From NCBI GenBank assembly GCA_019321725.1, contig CM033114.1, positions 15,976,278-16,040,277 on the forward strand: 64,000 nucleotides of DNA. The letters are read 5' to 3'. The position numbers were made by a program, and so were the translations under genes. This document shows positions 10,849 through 23,151 of the stretch, piece after piece (positions within the stretch are counted from its first letter, which is position 1; the number at the start of each line of letters is the position of its first letter). Source of the stretch: Paulownia fortunei. Taxonomy: Eukaryota; Streptophyta; Magnoliopsida; Lamiales; Paulowniaceae. The notes under the pieces are model-generated. The model was given only the letters and a program-made list of their open reading frames with translations. It made no database searches and was not told where the DNA came from.

Positions 10849-13803
10849 TTAGGTTTGTATATTTTAATACCTATTCGATTACATTTGATGAATTTATTTG
10901 ATAAATTGCATTTATTTATGCATATTTTATTAATTAAATAAATTTCTTTATTTGGAAGTAATGCATTTTACATTTTAAAGCTTGAAACTAATACATGAGA
11001 CAAAATAAACAAAAAAATAACAACACGATGGCAACCTGCCAACCCTCACCACCCAATGTGTGATGTCGGGTGGAGGCTGTTGTTGGCCTAGGTGGTGGGT
11101 AGTAACCCAGCTCCCACATTGGGTGGACTGCTAGCATCTTCTGCACATTGGTAGATGGTGGATCAAGTTGTCAGCCAGGTTGGGCATTGGGTGGGGGTGC
11201 TAGAATTTCATTACCTAACAAGTTTAAGAAAACTAGTTTCCTAGATCAAGAAATCATTTCTTAACCCAAGAAACTAGTTGACCTGCCAGATAGGGCCCGA
11301 CACCTTTGGGCGCCCAGATTGTCAGATGCTAAGGCTCTCAAGCTCTTAAGGGCATGCATAGGCGCTCTACATGCAGGCGCCCAACACCCAGTAACCTAAT
11401 ACAGTGCAATTGGGCAGCTTGGGCACCAGGTGTGCCTTGTAGCATGTCATGTGAGCAAGCTACTACCTTGGTTTATCTACTTTGTCTCGAGTGATCACAT
11501 AGGATTGAAAACTCATGATCATCCATTATTTAGTATGTATGTGATGCATGCTTGGTTAATTTAATATTTTTTTGTGATTATACTTGTCATCATGAGGATA
11601 GTGAACATTAAATAAACATGATTAGAAAAATAATGAGGTCTTGCATCCAAACCAAGTGTTTCCTTCACTCGAAAATGTTTCAAGTGTAAAAGCTTAATTA
11701 GTTTTATATAAAGTGAAAGTGGGCAATATTGGATTGGACCCAATCATCCATGCATTCCATCATAAATAGTGACATGTGATATGTTGTTGTGCTTAGGGGC
11801 TCCAAAAATTAGGATCTGTGGGAAAGTCGAGGCAAAATAGCTTAAGGACTGTATAGGAATACAATCGTTAATGTGTTAACTTTTTTTTTGGTTTTGTCAT
11901 ATGGCTCTTAAAATTAGGGTTATGAAAAAGTTTATTGGGCCTCAAACCCACTAAGAAATGGGATTTTCTGGAAGTTCTATTTTGAGGTAATAGAATTCAA
12001 ATAAAATAGTGGGAGACATTTATAGTTAAAGACCTTATTATAATTGATATCAATGGAATGCATGCTTATTCCTGTATGTGTTTGTAGATTTGGTATACAT
12101 GGCTAAGAATCTACTTACATCTATTATGAATACTAATAAACTTATCGGTCTTTACAATTTCGATTGGCTTTGGAACCCTAATTTTTTTAAGAATTCAAAA
12201 AGAGGGCATATGTCCTCAATGTTGCACTGCCACTAAATCCATCGATGGATGCATGAGAAAGGATCTTGTAGCATTGCAAATAAGTTGAGGATGATCTGCA
12301 AGCATGATGATATATGATGCACTTGATATCAAATGATTTACAAAGGCAACACGAGAATTTGGCACATACTGTTGAGATTCACTTTCACCTACAAGAGTTA
12401 TACGGTGAACATATAAGGTAGATGAGATATTAAGTATCCAAAGAGCTATTTAGACCCATTTGATGGAAGGCTCTTTAGCCCAGGAATATACATTAAAGAT
12501 GATATGCCTTATATAAAGGCTCGAGTCCCTAGGAGTCATTATTGTTAATAAGCTCTATGTGGATCTTATCCTACAATCTTTGTAGAGTTCCTTTAACTAA
12601 TACATGGTCAACTTCAACATGCATAAAGGAGACTAGCCTTGCTGAGTTGGTCAACATATTGAAGACAATTGAATCCACTATGAAAAATGATAAGCCTATT
12701 ATGCTTATTGGTTCTTCATCCTAATTAAAGAATTCTAAGTCTAAGAAAGGGAGGAGAAAAAGTTCCTCAAAAAATAAAAAAAGTGAAGACATCCGATAGA
12801 GTCAAGAAGGGTTCCAAAGCCAATGAAAAGTGACACCATTGCAGCAAGTCAGGGCATTGGAGGAGTAACTGGAAGGAGTACCTTATGAGCCACAAAAATA
12901 TTTTATGTGTGTACTTTGTTGAAATTAATCATTTGGTTTAATGATACTTCTTGAGTATTAGGTACCGACTGTCGTTCTCAACTATGCAATAATTTGCAAG
13001 TAATGATAAGAAGCAGGGACCTAAGTAGAGGAGAGACGACCCTTTGATTGGGAATATAGCAATAGTTCTTGCATTAGCCATAGGGACTATCCACTTAGCA
13101 TTAGGCAGTAGAATTATGATAGATTTAAAATAATGCCTTTACATGTCAAGTCCCGGGCTCACAGGGTTGAAAAATAAAAGCAAGTCTCTAGCATAATGGG
13201 CTCTGCTAGCAACTAAAGGAGTCTATTGTACAAGATTATAAAACATTCAAATTTTCCTCCCACAACTAATGTGGAATATCATAATTGTTGATGTCAGAGT
13301 TGACCCTACGGTACTATCGGCACGGGAAGTCCGACCAGATGTGTACTTGGACAATCCTGGAGTATGGAAGGAATACAATGAGGACATCGTCTATCCAATA
13401 AGGAGTGATTTTGATATCCCACATTATTTGTGGGAGAAAATTTGGAATGGTTTATAAGTGGGTATAATAGACTCATCTAGTAACTTGGATTAATCATTTT
13501 CTCAAAATGAAGATGAATGTGAATTAATTGCTAGTAGAGCTTGTTGCGCAGGAGTCTTGCTTTCAGGTTCCAATCTTGTGGCCCTAGTGCACGACATTAT
13601 GCATATGAATTAATTAATAACATTATCTCTATCTCCATTTTGGATACAAAGGGTTATTTTTTTCAAAAAAAGATTGAAGTTGTTCAATTTTTAGATGTTG
13701 CACATTCATAAAGTAACAAAATAAAACTAGATGATCAATCTTCGACATACTTGTGGCATTCTAGATTTGATCACATCTATAAGGAAAGAGTTCGTAAGAT
13801 GGC
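10849..13803 (+). pseudogene. Copia internal region: leader, gag, protease, start of integrase
   Basis: A leader of about 1.25 kb is followed by a gag relic beginning with ATG at 12099 (MAKNLL). Gag-like text runs to about 12900, including a DLILQSL-type segment and a lysine-rich stretch. Next is a protease-like patch (about 12955-13140) in which the region equivalent to the active-site D-T/S-G reads TDCRSQLCNN. The start of integrase follows up to the gap, with an LRHTCGILDLI-like remnant near 13738. Stops are frequent throughout. The element is dead. Copy 2 supplies the rest of it. Confidence 0.75.
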
Positions 13804-13903
13804 NNNNNNNNNNNNNNNNNNNNNNNNNNNNNNNNNNNNNNNNNNNNNNNNNNNNNNNNNNNNNNNNNNNNNNNNNNNNNNNNNNNNNNNNNNNNNNNNN
13901 NNN
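13804..13903. other. assembly gap (100 N)
   Basis: Exactly 100 Ns, the conventional length for a gap of unknown size. Sequence on the left is the start of a Copia integrase. Sequence on the right is the untranslated leader of another Copia copy, homologous to the region from about 11490. The two flanks are not adjacent parts of one element, so the gap hides an unknown amount of sequence. Confidence 0.99.
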
Positions 13904-14664
13904 AATAGATTGCATAGGATTGACCCATAATCATCCGAATTATATATGTATTAGATACATGCGTAGGGTTTATTTAATATTTCCAAATGATATGCTTATC
14001 GTAAATTGAATACAAACACATTAAATAAACTAAGATTTAAATTGATGAGGTATTGGTTAAAATAAAATCCCACTTGAATTAAAAATCAAGGAATTTTTAA
14101 ATTTTGATTTTAAACAAATATGGATTAAATTAGGTTGGACCCAATAATCCATGCCTACCAACAAAAGTAGTTGACATGATGATGCTACCTTACTTTGTCA
14201 TTGGCCATGAGTTGTGGCATAACTCAATAATGGAAAGTTGTGATCTCTACTAAGCATGGTGATGGACTCGTTTCTACGTTGGCCATGAGTCATGGAATGT
14301 TTTCATGCTTCATCAACACAGAGGTTTGATGAGTCTTGCTTGATACTTAGTACTATATAGGCTCATAAGATTAGGGTATATGAGAAGAGGTGAGGTAAAA
14401 ATATCTTGAGGGTTGCATGGAGATGCAATCATTAAAAGTTAACTACCTTTTAATATATTTTATGGGCTCATAAAATTAGGATATAAGACATATTTACTGT
14501 TCCTCAAGCCCACTAAGAAATAAGATTTCTGAATTGACGTTAGGGGTGATAGAATTAGAATAAATTATGGGAGATATTTATTACTAAAGACCTTGTTATA
14601 AATGAATATGTTTTGAAAGGATGCTAATTTTCTACCTCGTTTAAAATTTTTAAATTATCTATAA
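13904..14664 (+). mobile_element. leader of second Copia relic
   Basis: Homologous to the leader of the first Copia element (compare 13915-13990 with about 11495-11570, and 14500-14610 with 11940-12040), with many substitutions. It starts at the assembly gap, so its 5' LTR and primer site are not visible. The second Copia relic therefore belongs to the same family but is an independent insertion. Confidence 0.65.
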
Positions 14665-15030
14665 ATGGCTAAAAAACCACTTGCATCAATTCTGGAATCT
14701 AATTAATTAACTGATTCTAATTATGTCGATTGGTTGAGAAAACTTTGGATTGATCTACAATCTAAAAAGAGGGATTACATACTTGATGTGGTTCTACCGC
14801 CGACCACCACTGAGGAGGAGGAGCTTATGGATTATCACAAGTTGGTTGATGATGATCAGCAAGCAATGTCTAATGAGTTGTAGAGGCAACATGAGGTAAG
14901 ATATCAAATCTCGAAAGTGCTTGCAAGGCAACATTTATGTTCACCTATAAGAGTTGTATGGTGAACATACTAGGTAGGTAAGATATTATATCTCGAAAAG
15001 CTTTTTAGGACCCATATGATGGAGCTCTTT
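14665..15030 (+). pseudogene. Copia gag relic, second element
   Basis: Starts with ATG at 14665 (MAKKPLAS), the equivalent of the first element's gag start at 12099. Conserved gag-like text follows, including YVDWLRKLW, a PPTTTEEEE stretch, AMSNEL and RQHE. A few stops are present, including TAG at 14881 after AMSNEL. The coding remnant breaks off at 15030, within a DPYDGALL segment, where a Gypsy-type LTR fragment begins. Confidence 0.7.
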
Positions 15031-15421
15031 TGTAACACCCCTTAACCTAAATGCAGAATCTAAATAAGCTTATACAATTAAGTCAAAAAGTGTTAACTTT
15101 TCATCAATACTAGAGTTATGGTTTTAATAAAAGTTCCAATTTTCGGCTATAAGAGAAAGAACTTGAATTCATTTGTTGTTTCATTTTGTTGAAAACACAC
15201 CATATATATAAATCAAAACTGAGTACATCTATTTACAAAACCATAACAAAGCAGCTTATTTAAAAATAAAATAGAGTTTTCAAAATAGACTATTAAATAA
15301 CTCGAAGCATGGCATATAAATAAATCTTTGTCCGGCTGCTCTAGAGACTCAGTCAACCTCTAAACCTATACATTTCCACCTGCATCACATGAATCTAATG
15401 AGCTAAAGGCATAGTAAGGAG
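15031..15421 (+). mobile_element. Gypsy-type LTR fragment (TGTAACACCCC) inside Copia relic
   Basis: Begins TGTAACACCCCTTAACC and contains the AAGTGTTAACTTTTC and AGAGTTATGG blocks seen in plant Gypsy LTRs of the TGTAACACCC type. It ends at an ATGAGCTAAAGG block, equivalent to the GAGCTAACGCTC region of the LTR at 61962. Only about 390 bases remain. Copia gag lies to its left and the Copia RNase H tail to its right. Confidence 0.55.
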
Positions 15422-15423
15422 AA

Positions 15424-15591
15424 ATAGCAGACCCACTCACCAAACGCTTAGCGCAGAAGGTATTCGACGGACATCTTAAGAAAATGGGCTTAGGGTATAT
15501 GGGGAATTGGCACTATGACAAGGAGGAGATTATTAGAGTAGCGCTCGGTATGCCAATTAAATGGACATCTTTTGTACTCTTGTACTTGTAA
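15424..15591 (+). pseudogene. Copia RNase H C-terminal tail
   Basis: A short open stretch translating to IADPLTKRLAQKVFDGHLKK, the highly conserved end of plant Copia polyproteins, then MGLGYMGNW and a run into the LTR, stopping at 15589-15591. The reading continues about 60 bases into LTR B. Everything between gag and this tail has been lost. Confidence 0.85.
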
Positions 15592-17733
15592 AATAGTCTT
15601 TTTCAAATCATATAAATAAAATAGGCATTCCCTTAATATTTATTTACATATGTTAATTAGATAAAGTTCCTAGACTATACTTAGCTATAGGGCATGGTTG
15701 CTCATATGATAGTAATCATAGAATATATCTCTATAACTTTAGTTTTAAATTAGTTCTGAATCTAGGACTTTTTGAGATGAGATATTAAATAGCTCAATAA
15801 GATCCATATATACGATGCATGCTCGCATGATGAGGATGCCTCACTTCATAGGTATCAGCCAAGTGATGCTAGTGCATATATGGGGTATTTGTTAGGCAAA
15901 AAGTACAGCGAATAGAACCAATGGAAATTCTTAGTTGGAGACGTTGTCTGTCGAAGTAAGAATTTCTAAATTATGATAGTACACAACTAGTCCTTAGACT
16001 TGAGGCACCATAGTAGCTTTGTACATGTCGTGTTCCACATTGATGTATCTTCTGATTAACTGACAATCACAAAGGGGATATATTGGATATTGTATTGGTA
16101 TGTATGGAGATTAATAAGTGGCCGACAAAGAATCAATCACTTGTCTAGTAGAACAAGTGAAGCTCCTATGTTTTCATAGTTCATAACTTAAAAGTCCTTG
16201 GCAAGACAGGATGAATGCTAGACGTGGTTTTTTGATAATTCATCTTAAATCAGTGGAACTTGAAATGAAATCATAGTTATTAAATCATTTAGAGTTTTGA
16301 CTTATAATCCATATCTTAGACTAAATCAGCAGATTAGTTGACGGAAGGACCTTACGTGTATGGTACTCGTAACTGAAATAGATTCGCTCACTATTTCACC
16401 TAATACTAAGTAGTCATGATACACTTGCTATGTGTTTTTCTTGACTTGTAAAGTTGTCGGAATTAAAGATTTAATTCTAAGTGGATTAATTAATTAGATT
16501 AAATAATCAAAATAATTATTATTCATAAGTTGCAAATATTGTAAACCTACTGCTAGCTTACTTGTGAATTTAAAGGGTCATACACAATTTGGTATGGAGC
16601 ATTTTTATTCTAGAAATTAATCCAAGGAGTTGGATCTAATTAATTGATAGAGATTAATTAACTAGGGTCTAATTTAGTTCAAGGAGTTGAATTAATTATT
16701 TGATTAAATAATTAAAATTTTGAATTGGACTTAATAAGAATAGGAAACCAATTAGAGTGAAATAATTAAATTAGATCAATTAATTGATTTAGTCATAAAT
16801 TAATTTACTCAAATAATTGAATTATTTAATTGGACATAATATGATTAGGCAGGCTTGATGGAATTAAATTAATTGATTAAGATCAATTAATTGAATTGGG
16901 CCCAATCAATTAATTAGATTAATTATTCAATTTAATTTAAAGTCCAAACCTAATTCAAAGTGGCCCATTGGGAGAGGCGGCCCACTAGAGATATTGGAAG
17001 AAGTTGGAAAAATAAGAGAATAAATTATTGTAAAATTATCAAATTTGATTAGATAATATCCCATAGTATTTTTGGAAGATATAAGAGGATATGTGATATC
17101 CTTGTAGATGGAGTTGGAGAACTTTTGAAAGATTATGAATCAACCAAAACATCTAACACACTAGGGGAGGGGGGCTGGAAGTTATAGCATGGTAGCATGC
17201 AATTTTTGACCAACCCTACACTTGAATTTTCGGCCAACAACAAAAAATTAGAGAGAAAAAGTTTCTTCCAAAAATCCATCTTCTATCTTTCTTCCTTCAA
17301 TCAAAGAGTTCCATCTTTTGATTGAATTAATCTATTCAATTCTTATTACTACCTATTAATTTAAGAAGTAATACTCAGTTAAATCTCTCCGATATACTAG
17401 ATTAGTAAAGAAATTAGACTTGTTAGCAGGGTTCTAATTTCGTGTTCTTACCCAAAGTTTCAACTTTGTTAGATGGGAGATATCTCGATTCCTACAAACT
17501 AATTTTTGTATGAGGGCTAGCAATTGATTGTTTCAATCCCTTCTATAGTTGGAGTGCTCGGAAGGTATAAATCCAAAAAATCTTTATATGTTTAATTTAG
17601 GCAATTGAAAAATGCAAAATCGATAATCACATCAAATCGGAGATGATGTTGTATTTGACATCGTACGTTGTTAGGTTTTAAGCTAAAATTTAAATTTTTG
17701 CATCTCACACCGCACGGTTATGTAAACCCAACA
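15531..17733 (+). mobile_element. Copia LTR B, 3' LTR of second Copia relic
   Basis: Starts TATTAGAGTAGCGCTCGG just after a purine-rich AAGGAGGAGA tract and ends AAACCCAACA. Length is 2203 bases. It shows the whole family layout without the MITE insertions: a 5' third with GCTCGCATGATGAGGATG, a central AATTAATT-rich block (about 16480-16930), and a terminal part with the AATTTTTGCATCTCACACC region. Together with E and H it defines the family's full-length LTR. Confidence 0.85.
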
Positions 17734-17744
17734 AATCATACACC

Positions 17745-18288
17745 CAACATAAACTTCTTGCGATTGTCATGCAATTGACAAATACATCAAAGTGCATGAT
17801 GTCGTGCACAATGCTACCATGGTGCCTTAAGTCAAAAGGCTAATTCCTGCACTATAGTAATTGGAAAATTCTCATTCGAAGAACAATGTTTCTAATTGAG
17901 AATTTTCCAAGGGCCTGTTCGATGTACTTGTTCACCAACAAGCACCCACACATGTACACTATCGTCACCATGCCAATACCTATGGAATGAGATATCCTCC
18001 TTTCGAGCATGCATTGTGTGTGCGAGTCTAACGACTTATTGATGTCCCATCTCAATGAACTCTCGACTTAAAACTAATTTAAGACCAAAATCATAGAGGT
18101 ATATTCCATGATTGTCATCATATGCACAACCATCCCCATAGCTTTATGTATGATCTAGAGAATTTATCTAATTACTTAAGTGCATTAAAGATAAAGAAGT
18201 GTCAATGTTATTTATATTTTGAATAAGATTGTCTATTACAATAGTATAAAAACAGTCAGTAATTGGCAAGACGGGCACTACTATAACA
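17745..18288 (-). mobile_element. Copia LTR C fragment
   Basis: Minus-oriented fragment holding only the first 0.55 kb of the LTR. Its right end reads TGTTATAGTAG on the minus strand. It matches the same part of LTR A (about 3700-4234). It lies tail-to-tail with LTR B, separated by about a dozen bases. The 67-codon minus frame within it is LTR text. Confidence 0.75.
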
Positions 18289-19534
18289 GAATCATCCCCG
18301 TCTAAATTAAAAATTCATTTCTTCTACTTATTGGCAGAAGATGAACAGTCAACCCCAATTCTTAACTCCTAGCCAGCCTGCACTTTGCAACCTAACCAGG
18401 AGTTGGGGCTGTATGATGCTATTTTTAGTTAAACCCAAAAAATATATTAATTTATGCTCAATAAGCAAATAGGCCCAAGTCCCACAATAAATACCAATAA
18501 ATATCCCATTCATGCTATTTTTTAAGATACGCCAGCTGCTTTCTGTTCAGTTTTTATTTTTTGTGGACATTTACTAACTTAAGTATTAAAGAGTTTTCTA
18601 CAGGACAACATTGAAGCTACTAACCGTGTGTTCATGTCACAAACAAGAACCCAACATCCAAGCATCACTCATGGACATATAATTAGGTACACATCGCATT
18701 AGATTCCACTTGAGTATTTACTCCTGTTTATGAAATCTAAATAGTTAGATTAGTGACTCAGCCTAAATTCTCTTGAAACTGCAGAACATTTGAACAAAAA
18801 ATACAAAATTATTAACTGATGCTATATAAAGAAGACAATGTCGTATGAATTTTTAAAGAAAATAAATATTTATTTTTTTGAATTTATAAGCGATATTTTA
18901 TGATGGCATCATAGTTTATTATGACTACATCAACATATGAATATTTTATACAAGAAAATGAAGAGCAATTTTAAATATTGTATTCTCTTTCTCAAATTTC
19001 TTGCTCTTCTAGATTTCTTAAAATGGACCATTTTTTCAACACCAGTATCTTGCTTATGGTATGCGGACTCATCATTCTAGGAAAAGTTTGTCTAGGTTAT
19101 AAAATAGGATTTCATCTGAAGTAGTTTCTGTCATGGACTGAAACTTTCTTTTTTTACTTAAGTATACATTAGACAAGAGCAATTTTTTTCTTTCTATTGT
19201 TATTACACTATTTTTCCTACTAACAACTATAATTATAAGAGAAATATTTAAACATAAAACCATATGAATAATAACTAATAACATAAGTATAATCATAACT
19301 ATAATACAAACACGCAAATAATGTATTGATACATAACTATATACATATATAAATACTCCCAAAATTATGTTTGACATTTGACTCGACACAAAATTTTAAA
19401 AGAGAGTTGTAAATATAAAAGTTTTAAATATTTTTATAATATTGTCATCAAATGAATAGTTGAGTGTTAATAGTATCACATTGCTAAATTAAGTGAAACA
19501 GTTGAAACAAGCAATATATATTTAAAACATGATT
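18289..19534. other. unassigned AT-rich sequence
   Basis: No element end or RNA gene was recognised. The longest frame (19072-19389, minus) is a string of I, V, L, M, S and Y residues from AT-rich DNA, without recognisable domains, and is not called as a gene. Confidence 0.4.
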
Positions 19535-19670
19535 AATTCTATTTTATCTCCTTCTACTCTTATTAAGTATCACATTATCTCCTTGTATTCTTAATTGTAT
19601 TACTTTATCCCTTGTACTCTCATTGGTATCACTTTATCCCCTATACTCTCATTCTACTCTTAAAAAATAA
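19535..19670. repeat. degenerate tandem repeat, unit about 33-37 bases
   Basis: Four imperfect repeats of a TATCACTTTATCCCCTNTACTCTCATT-like unit. Each combines a CACATTATC or CACTTTATC core with a following TACTCT or TATTCT block. The right flank (19670-20250) is AT-rich with nothing recognisable. Confidence 0.6.
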
Positions 19671-20249
19671 TCGAATTGCCCATATTTTTATTTTTAGTGA
19701 AATTACATTAAAAGATTAATAGACTTGTATTTATATTCTAAATAATTTTTTAACTTGATTAATAAACACTCAACATTAAATTAGACTTTATTGTACTTAA
19801 ATTTTAATGGTTTTTTTTAAAAAAATTTAACATAGTTCCTATTAAATTACTGTATAGTAGGATATTTTTTTGTAGCTAATCTTACTCTCATAAATCCACA
19901 ACATATATAATACATTTCTAAATAATATTTTATTAAACACATAAAATATTAGTAATATATATCTCATTATAATGGAATTAACATAACTTAATAAAAACCA
20001 TGTTTCAAAGATCTAATCATTTTGATTTTTAATTTATTACAATTAAATAAATTGCAAGTATTTAAATGATCATAATTTAATAAAAATTATGTTAAATTAA
20101 AAAAAATGTCATTTTAATGTTTAATTTTTTTGTCATACTTTATTATAATAACTTTTTTTTCAATTTAATATAGTTTCTATTAAACAGTGATAATTTAATT
20201 AAAAAAAAGAAATCATATGATTAGTTAGTGCAGAAGTTTGTCTTTCATT

Positions 20250-21478
20250 TTGCTAGTTAGAAAAAGGCAAAAAGGTCAGTAACTTATTTGTTCAAAATAA
20301 GGCAACATGATGACGAGTCTTTAAGAGGCTTTATTAATATATTCAATAATGAAGTCTTGGAGGTCAAAGACCTCATGATAGATATTATGATCAACATCTT
20401 GATCCATGCCCATAAAAAAGGACCTTTCACCTCTATTTTGACAAGGGAGCATCTGAGGGATGTTGAGCATCTAATAGAAATGGCCCAATACTATATACAT
20501 GAAGAAGAAATGAACATTGAAGGATCAAGGATGGGCCCAGACCACTAAGCCAGTTTATAATATAAGAGACCCTAAGGAAGACTGACCCCGATCTGAGAAA
20601 GATTAGGATAGAGATTCAACAAGACGACAAAGGGAGAGATTCCAAAATTACACTCCGCTTAATGCACCTCGATTGCGTGCATTGATGGAAATCGAGAACT
20701 TAAGAAGGTTAAGTTTTCCAAAAAAGATGAGAGCAACTACGAAAAAGAGGAACTTAGATAAGTATTGTCACTTCCACAAAGATCATGACCATGATACCAA
20801 AGATTGCTTTAACTGAAGAATGAGATAGAAAGGCTTATACAACAAAGGTATTTGCAAAATTGCAAAGTATAAGGGCCGAAAAGAGAGAAGAATTATAGAC
20901 ATCAATCTCAGAGTTGATCACAAGATCAAGATTGATAAGGTCGTGATAAAGGAAGAGACCCTGAGAACCGAATAGGTGGCAACCTAACCGAAGGGGAGTG
21001 ATACAAATTATTGGGAGCCCAACTTCGGGTGATTTCCAAAATGCCAGGAAAATATATGCCAACAGCTTGAAAGCAGAAGATAGATAAAGACATCAGATCA
21101 TGAACATATAAGACTCCAGGCCCATAATAATTGATGATCGTGATTCGAAGGGTCAGTCCCTTAGCGTAATGGCTCTATGTTCATTACAATGGACATTACT
21201 AATTATGATGTTCAAAAAGTATTGGTGGACAATGGGAGTAGTAATATTTCTACATGTATTGAGAAAGATGGAGCCTAACGTCACAACTATGTATCCATCG
21301 AAGACCCCACTAATTAGGTTTAGAGGGAGTGAGGTAGTTTTCCTAGGAATTGTAGACTCCCGACCTCACTAAGAACTGACCCGCACCACAGACTATTATA
21401 ATTAAGTATCTGGTTGTGGATGCGACATTCGCGTGTATTGTGATTTTGGGCAGATCAAGGTTAAATCAATTTTGGGTA
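20250..21478 (+). pseudogene. Tat/Retand-type Gypsy gag-protease relic
   Basis: An 87-codon open stretch (20288-20548) has gag text (IRQHDDESLRGFINIFNNE). It is followed by a zinc-knuckle-like YCHFHKDHDHDTKDC (about 20763-20807), then the aspartic protease core VDNGSSNIS (about 21225-21251). A VVDATFACIVILGRSRLN segment (about 21414-21458) is equivalent to the conserved end of the protease. These are hallmarks of the Tat/Retand/Ogre group. Frames shift repeatedly and stops are common. The relic is cut at 21478, where the LTR remnant of the Athila-like element begins. Confidence 0.75.
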
Positions 21479-21480
21479 AT

Positions 21481-21790
21481 TGCTACAACTTTAAGCTTAC
21501 AAACACAAGTGCAAGTTGTATCAAGAAATAAATTTTTTGTGAGTTCGAGGTTGATCCATAAGAAAGTTGTTCGAAGATTTCAGGATTATATTTCTAAAAA
21601 AATGGGCTTTATGTGGTTTAGAATATAAAAAAAATTATATGCTATGGCTAAAAAAAATCAAAGTAATAAAAGTACTGAAAATTAGGGATCCACTCTTGAG
21701 TTTTGGATAGAGGAATAATTATTTATTTTTTTATTTTTTTTAATTGCTACTATTGGAATCCATACATAATGAAGGTTTCAATGAGAAGAT
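21481..21790 (-). mobile_element. Athila-like 3' LTR remnant
   Basis: On the minus strand it ends AGTTGTAGCA at 21481, matching the 5' LTR end at 29336. Both share the TATATTTCTAAAAAAAT and GGATCCRCTCTTGA blocks. Homology stops at 21790, where Copia LTR D begins. There is no primer-binding site next to it, as expected of a 3' LTR. Confidence 0.75.
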
Positions 21791-23150
21791 TGTTGGGTTC
21801 GCTATAATCGCAGGGGTATGCGCAATGGAAAATTTAATTTTTTATCAAACATAAATTTATCCCCTCGATTCGAAAGTGATTCTAACGACTGCACTTATTC
21901 AAGTGAATATATATAAAATAAATATATTAATTTGGATTATACTTTTATGCACTCCGGTTGTTATAGGGAATAAAGTAATCAATTATTTATCAGAACTCTT
22001 AGAACTCGCAAGGATCCAAGTGTCTCCCCTCTATCAAGTCCACAATATGAAAAGATAACACCAATTAAAAGAATTTGCTAGTATCATTTTAATCATTTAC
22101 TAATTTAGATCCGGAGTAAACTTTTCCTTTTTGATCTAATTGATGGATCAAGAACAAACTTTCAAGAACAATAAAGATTGATTCTTTAAGTTCTTGAAAC
22201 TTGGATATAAGAATAAGAAAATCAAGGTTTCAAGAAAATACTTTTTCTCTTTCTTTCTCTTTCTTTTCTTTTCTTGGAGAGAAAAATAGAAGACATAACA
22301 AAATAATTTTTCTGCCAAAAATTACATACAATTTTTTGGCCCTCTCCTTTTAAATAGAGGCTGAAAATTTGCTCTTACTTCAACTCTTGTAGAGTTTGAC
22401 AATTTTGAACTAATCAAAGTTTGAACTTGGAAGGATTCTAAATCTTTCAATAACTCTTCTCTTTTTATCTCTCCAACGTGTGTGGACTTGTTTGAGACTA
22501 CATTAGTTGTCAAAATTGTCTATATACATCCTTGATATTAATTTGAACTTTTCAAATAATATCAAGATGGATATATATCAAATGTATACCTAAAATATAT
22601 TTGTATAAAATAAATCCTAGTAGCCAATTTTTATCCTATAAAAATCGGTCACTTTATTTATTTAATTATAAATATGTTAATTAAATAAATTATATTTATT
22701 TAATTTATTCTCTTCATATTCTAGTGGGCTTCTTAAGTGATCCACTTTAATATTTGGGCTTGGACTTAAATCCACAAATCAATCCAATTGATTTAATCTC
22801 AAATTAATCAATCTAATTGATTAATTATAATTTCTCCAATTGGGCTTCCTAATCAAATTAGGTCCAATTACTTAATTGAATAATTCAATTTAACCATTAA
22901 ATTAAATAGAACCCTTAATTAATTAATCAATCAATATTAATTAATTAATTTTCAACCATTGGATAAATCCCAAAATTAAAAATGTTATTTTTCAGAAAGA
23001 TGTGTGACCCTCTTAGGTTCACTACTAAGCTAGTAGTGAGTTTGCAACATTTGCAATATTTGAATAACAATTATTCTAATTTATTATTCCGCTTGGAATT
23101 AACTCCTTAATTTCAAGAACCTCACTATCCATGAAAACACCTAATAAGTA
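21791..23150 (-). mobile_element. Copia LTR D, truncated
   Basis: Minus-oriented member of the long-LTR family holding its 3' part. It begins TGTTGGGTTCGCTATAATCG at 21791 and contains the GTGTGTGACCC block and the AATTAATT core (about 22760-22990). It stops around 23150, at the point where LTR A carries its MITE, and joins the LOG relic there. Confidence 0.75.
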
Positions 23151-23151
23151 A

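Larger units (their letters stand above)
1..13803. repeat. 13.8-kb duplicated block, copy 1 (truncated by gap)
   Basis: This block is near-identical, in the same orientation, to 42825-56623. The offset is 42824 at the left, falls to 42823 near position 1710 (one A lost from an A-run), to 42821 near 9600 (a 2-base deletion in copy 2) and to 42820 near 10310. Apart from these, differences seen by eye are scattered single bases. Every element in the block is present in both copies. The match begins at the first base of the window, so it probably extends further left. It ends exactly at the run of Ns. It may be a recent segmental duplication or an uncollapsed haplotype placed twice. Confidence 0.97.

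Noticed and set aside
13731..14009. Frames spanning the Ns on both strands
   Set aside because: Half of each translation is unknown sequence across an assembly gap, and the two flanks come from different elements.
19072..19389. 105-codon minus frame
   Set aside because: Hydrophobic repetitive residues from AT-rich DNA, with no signal of a folded or conserved protein.
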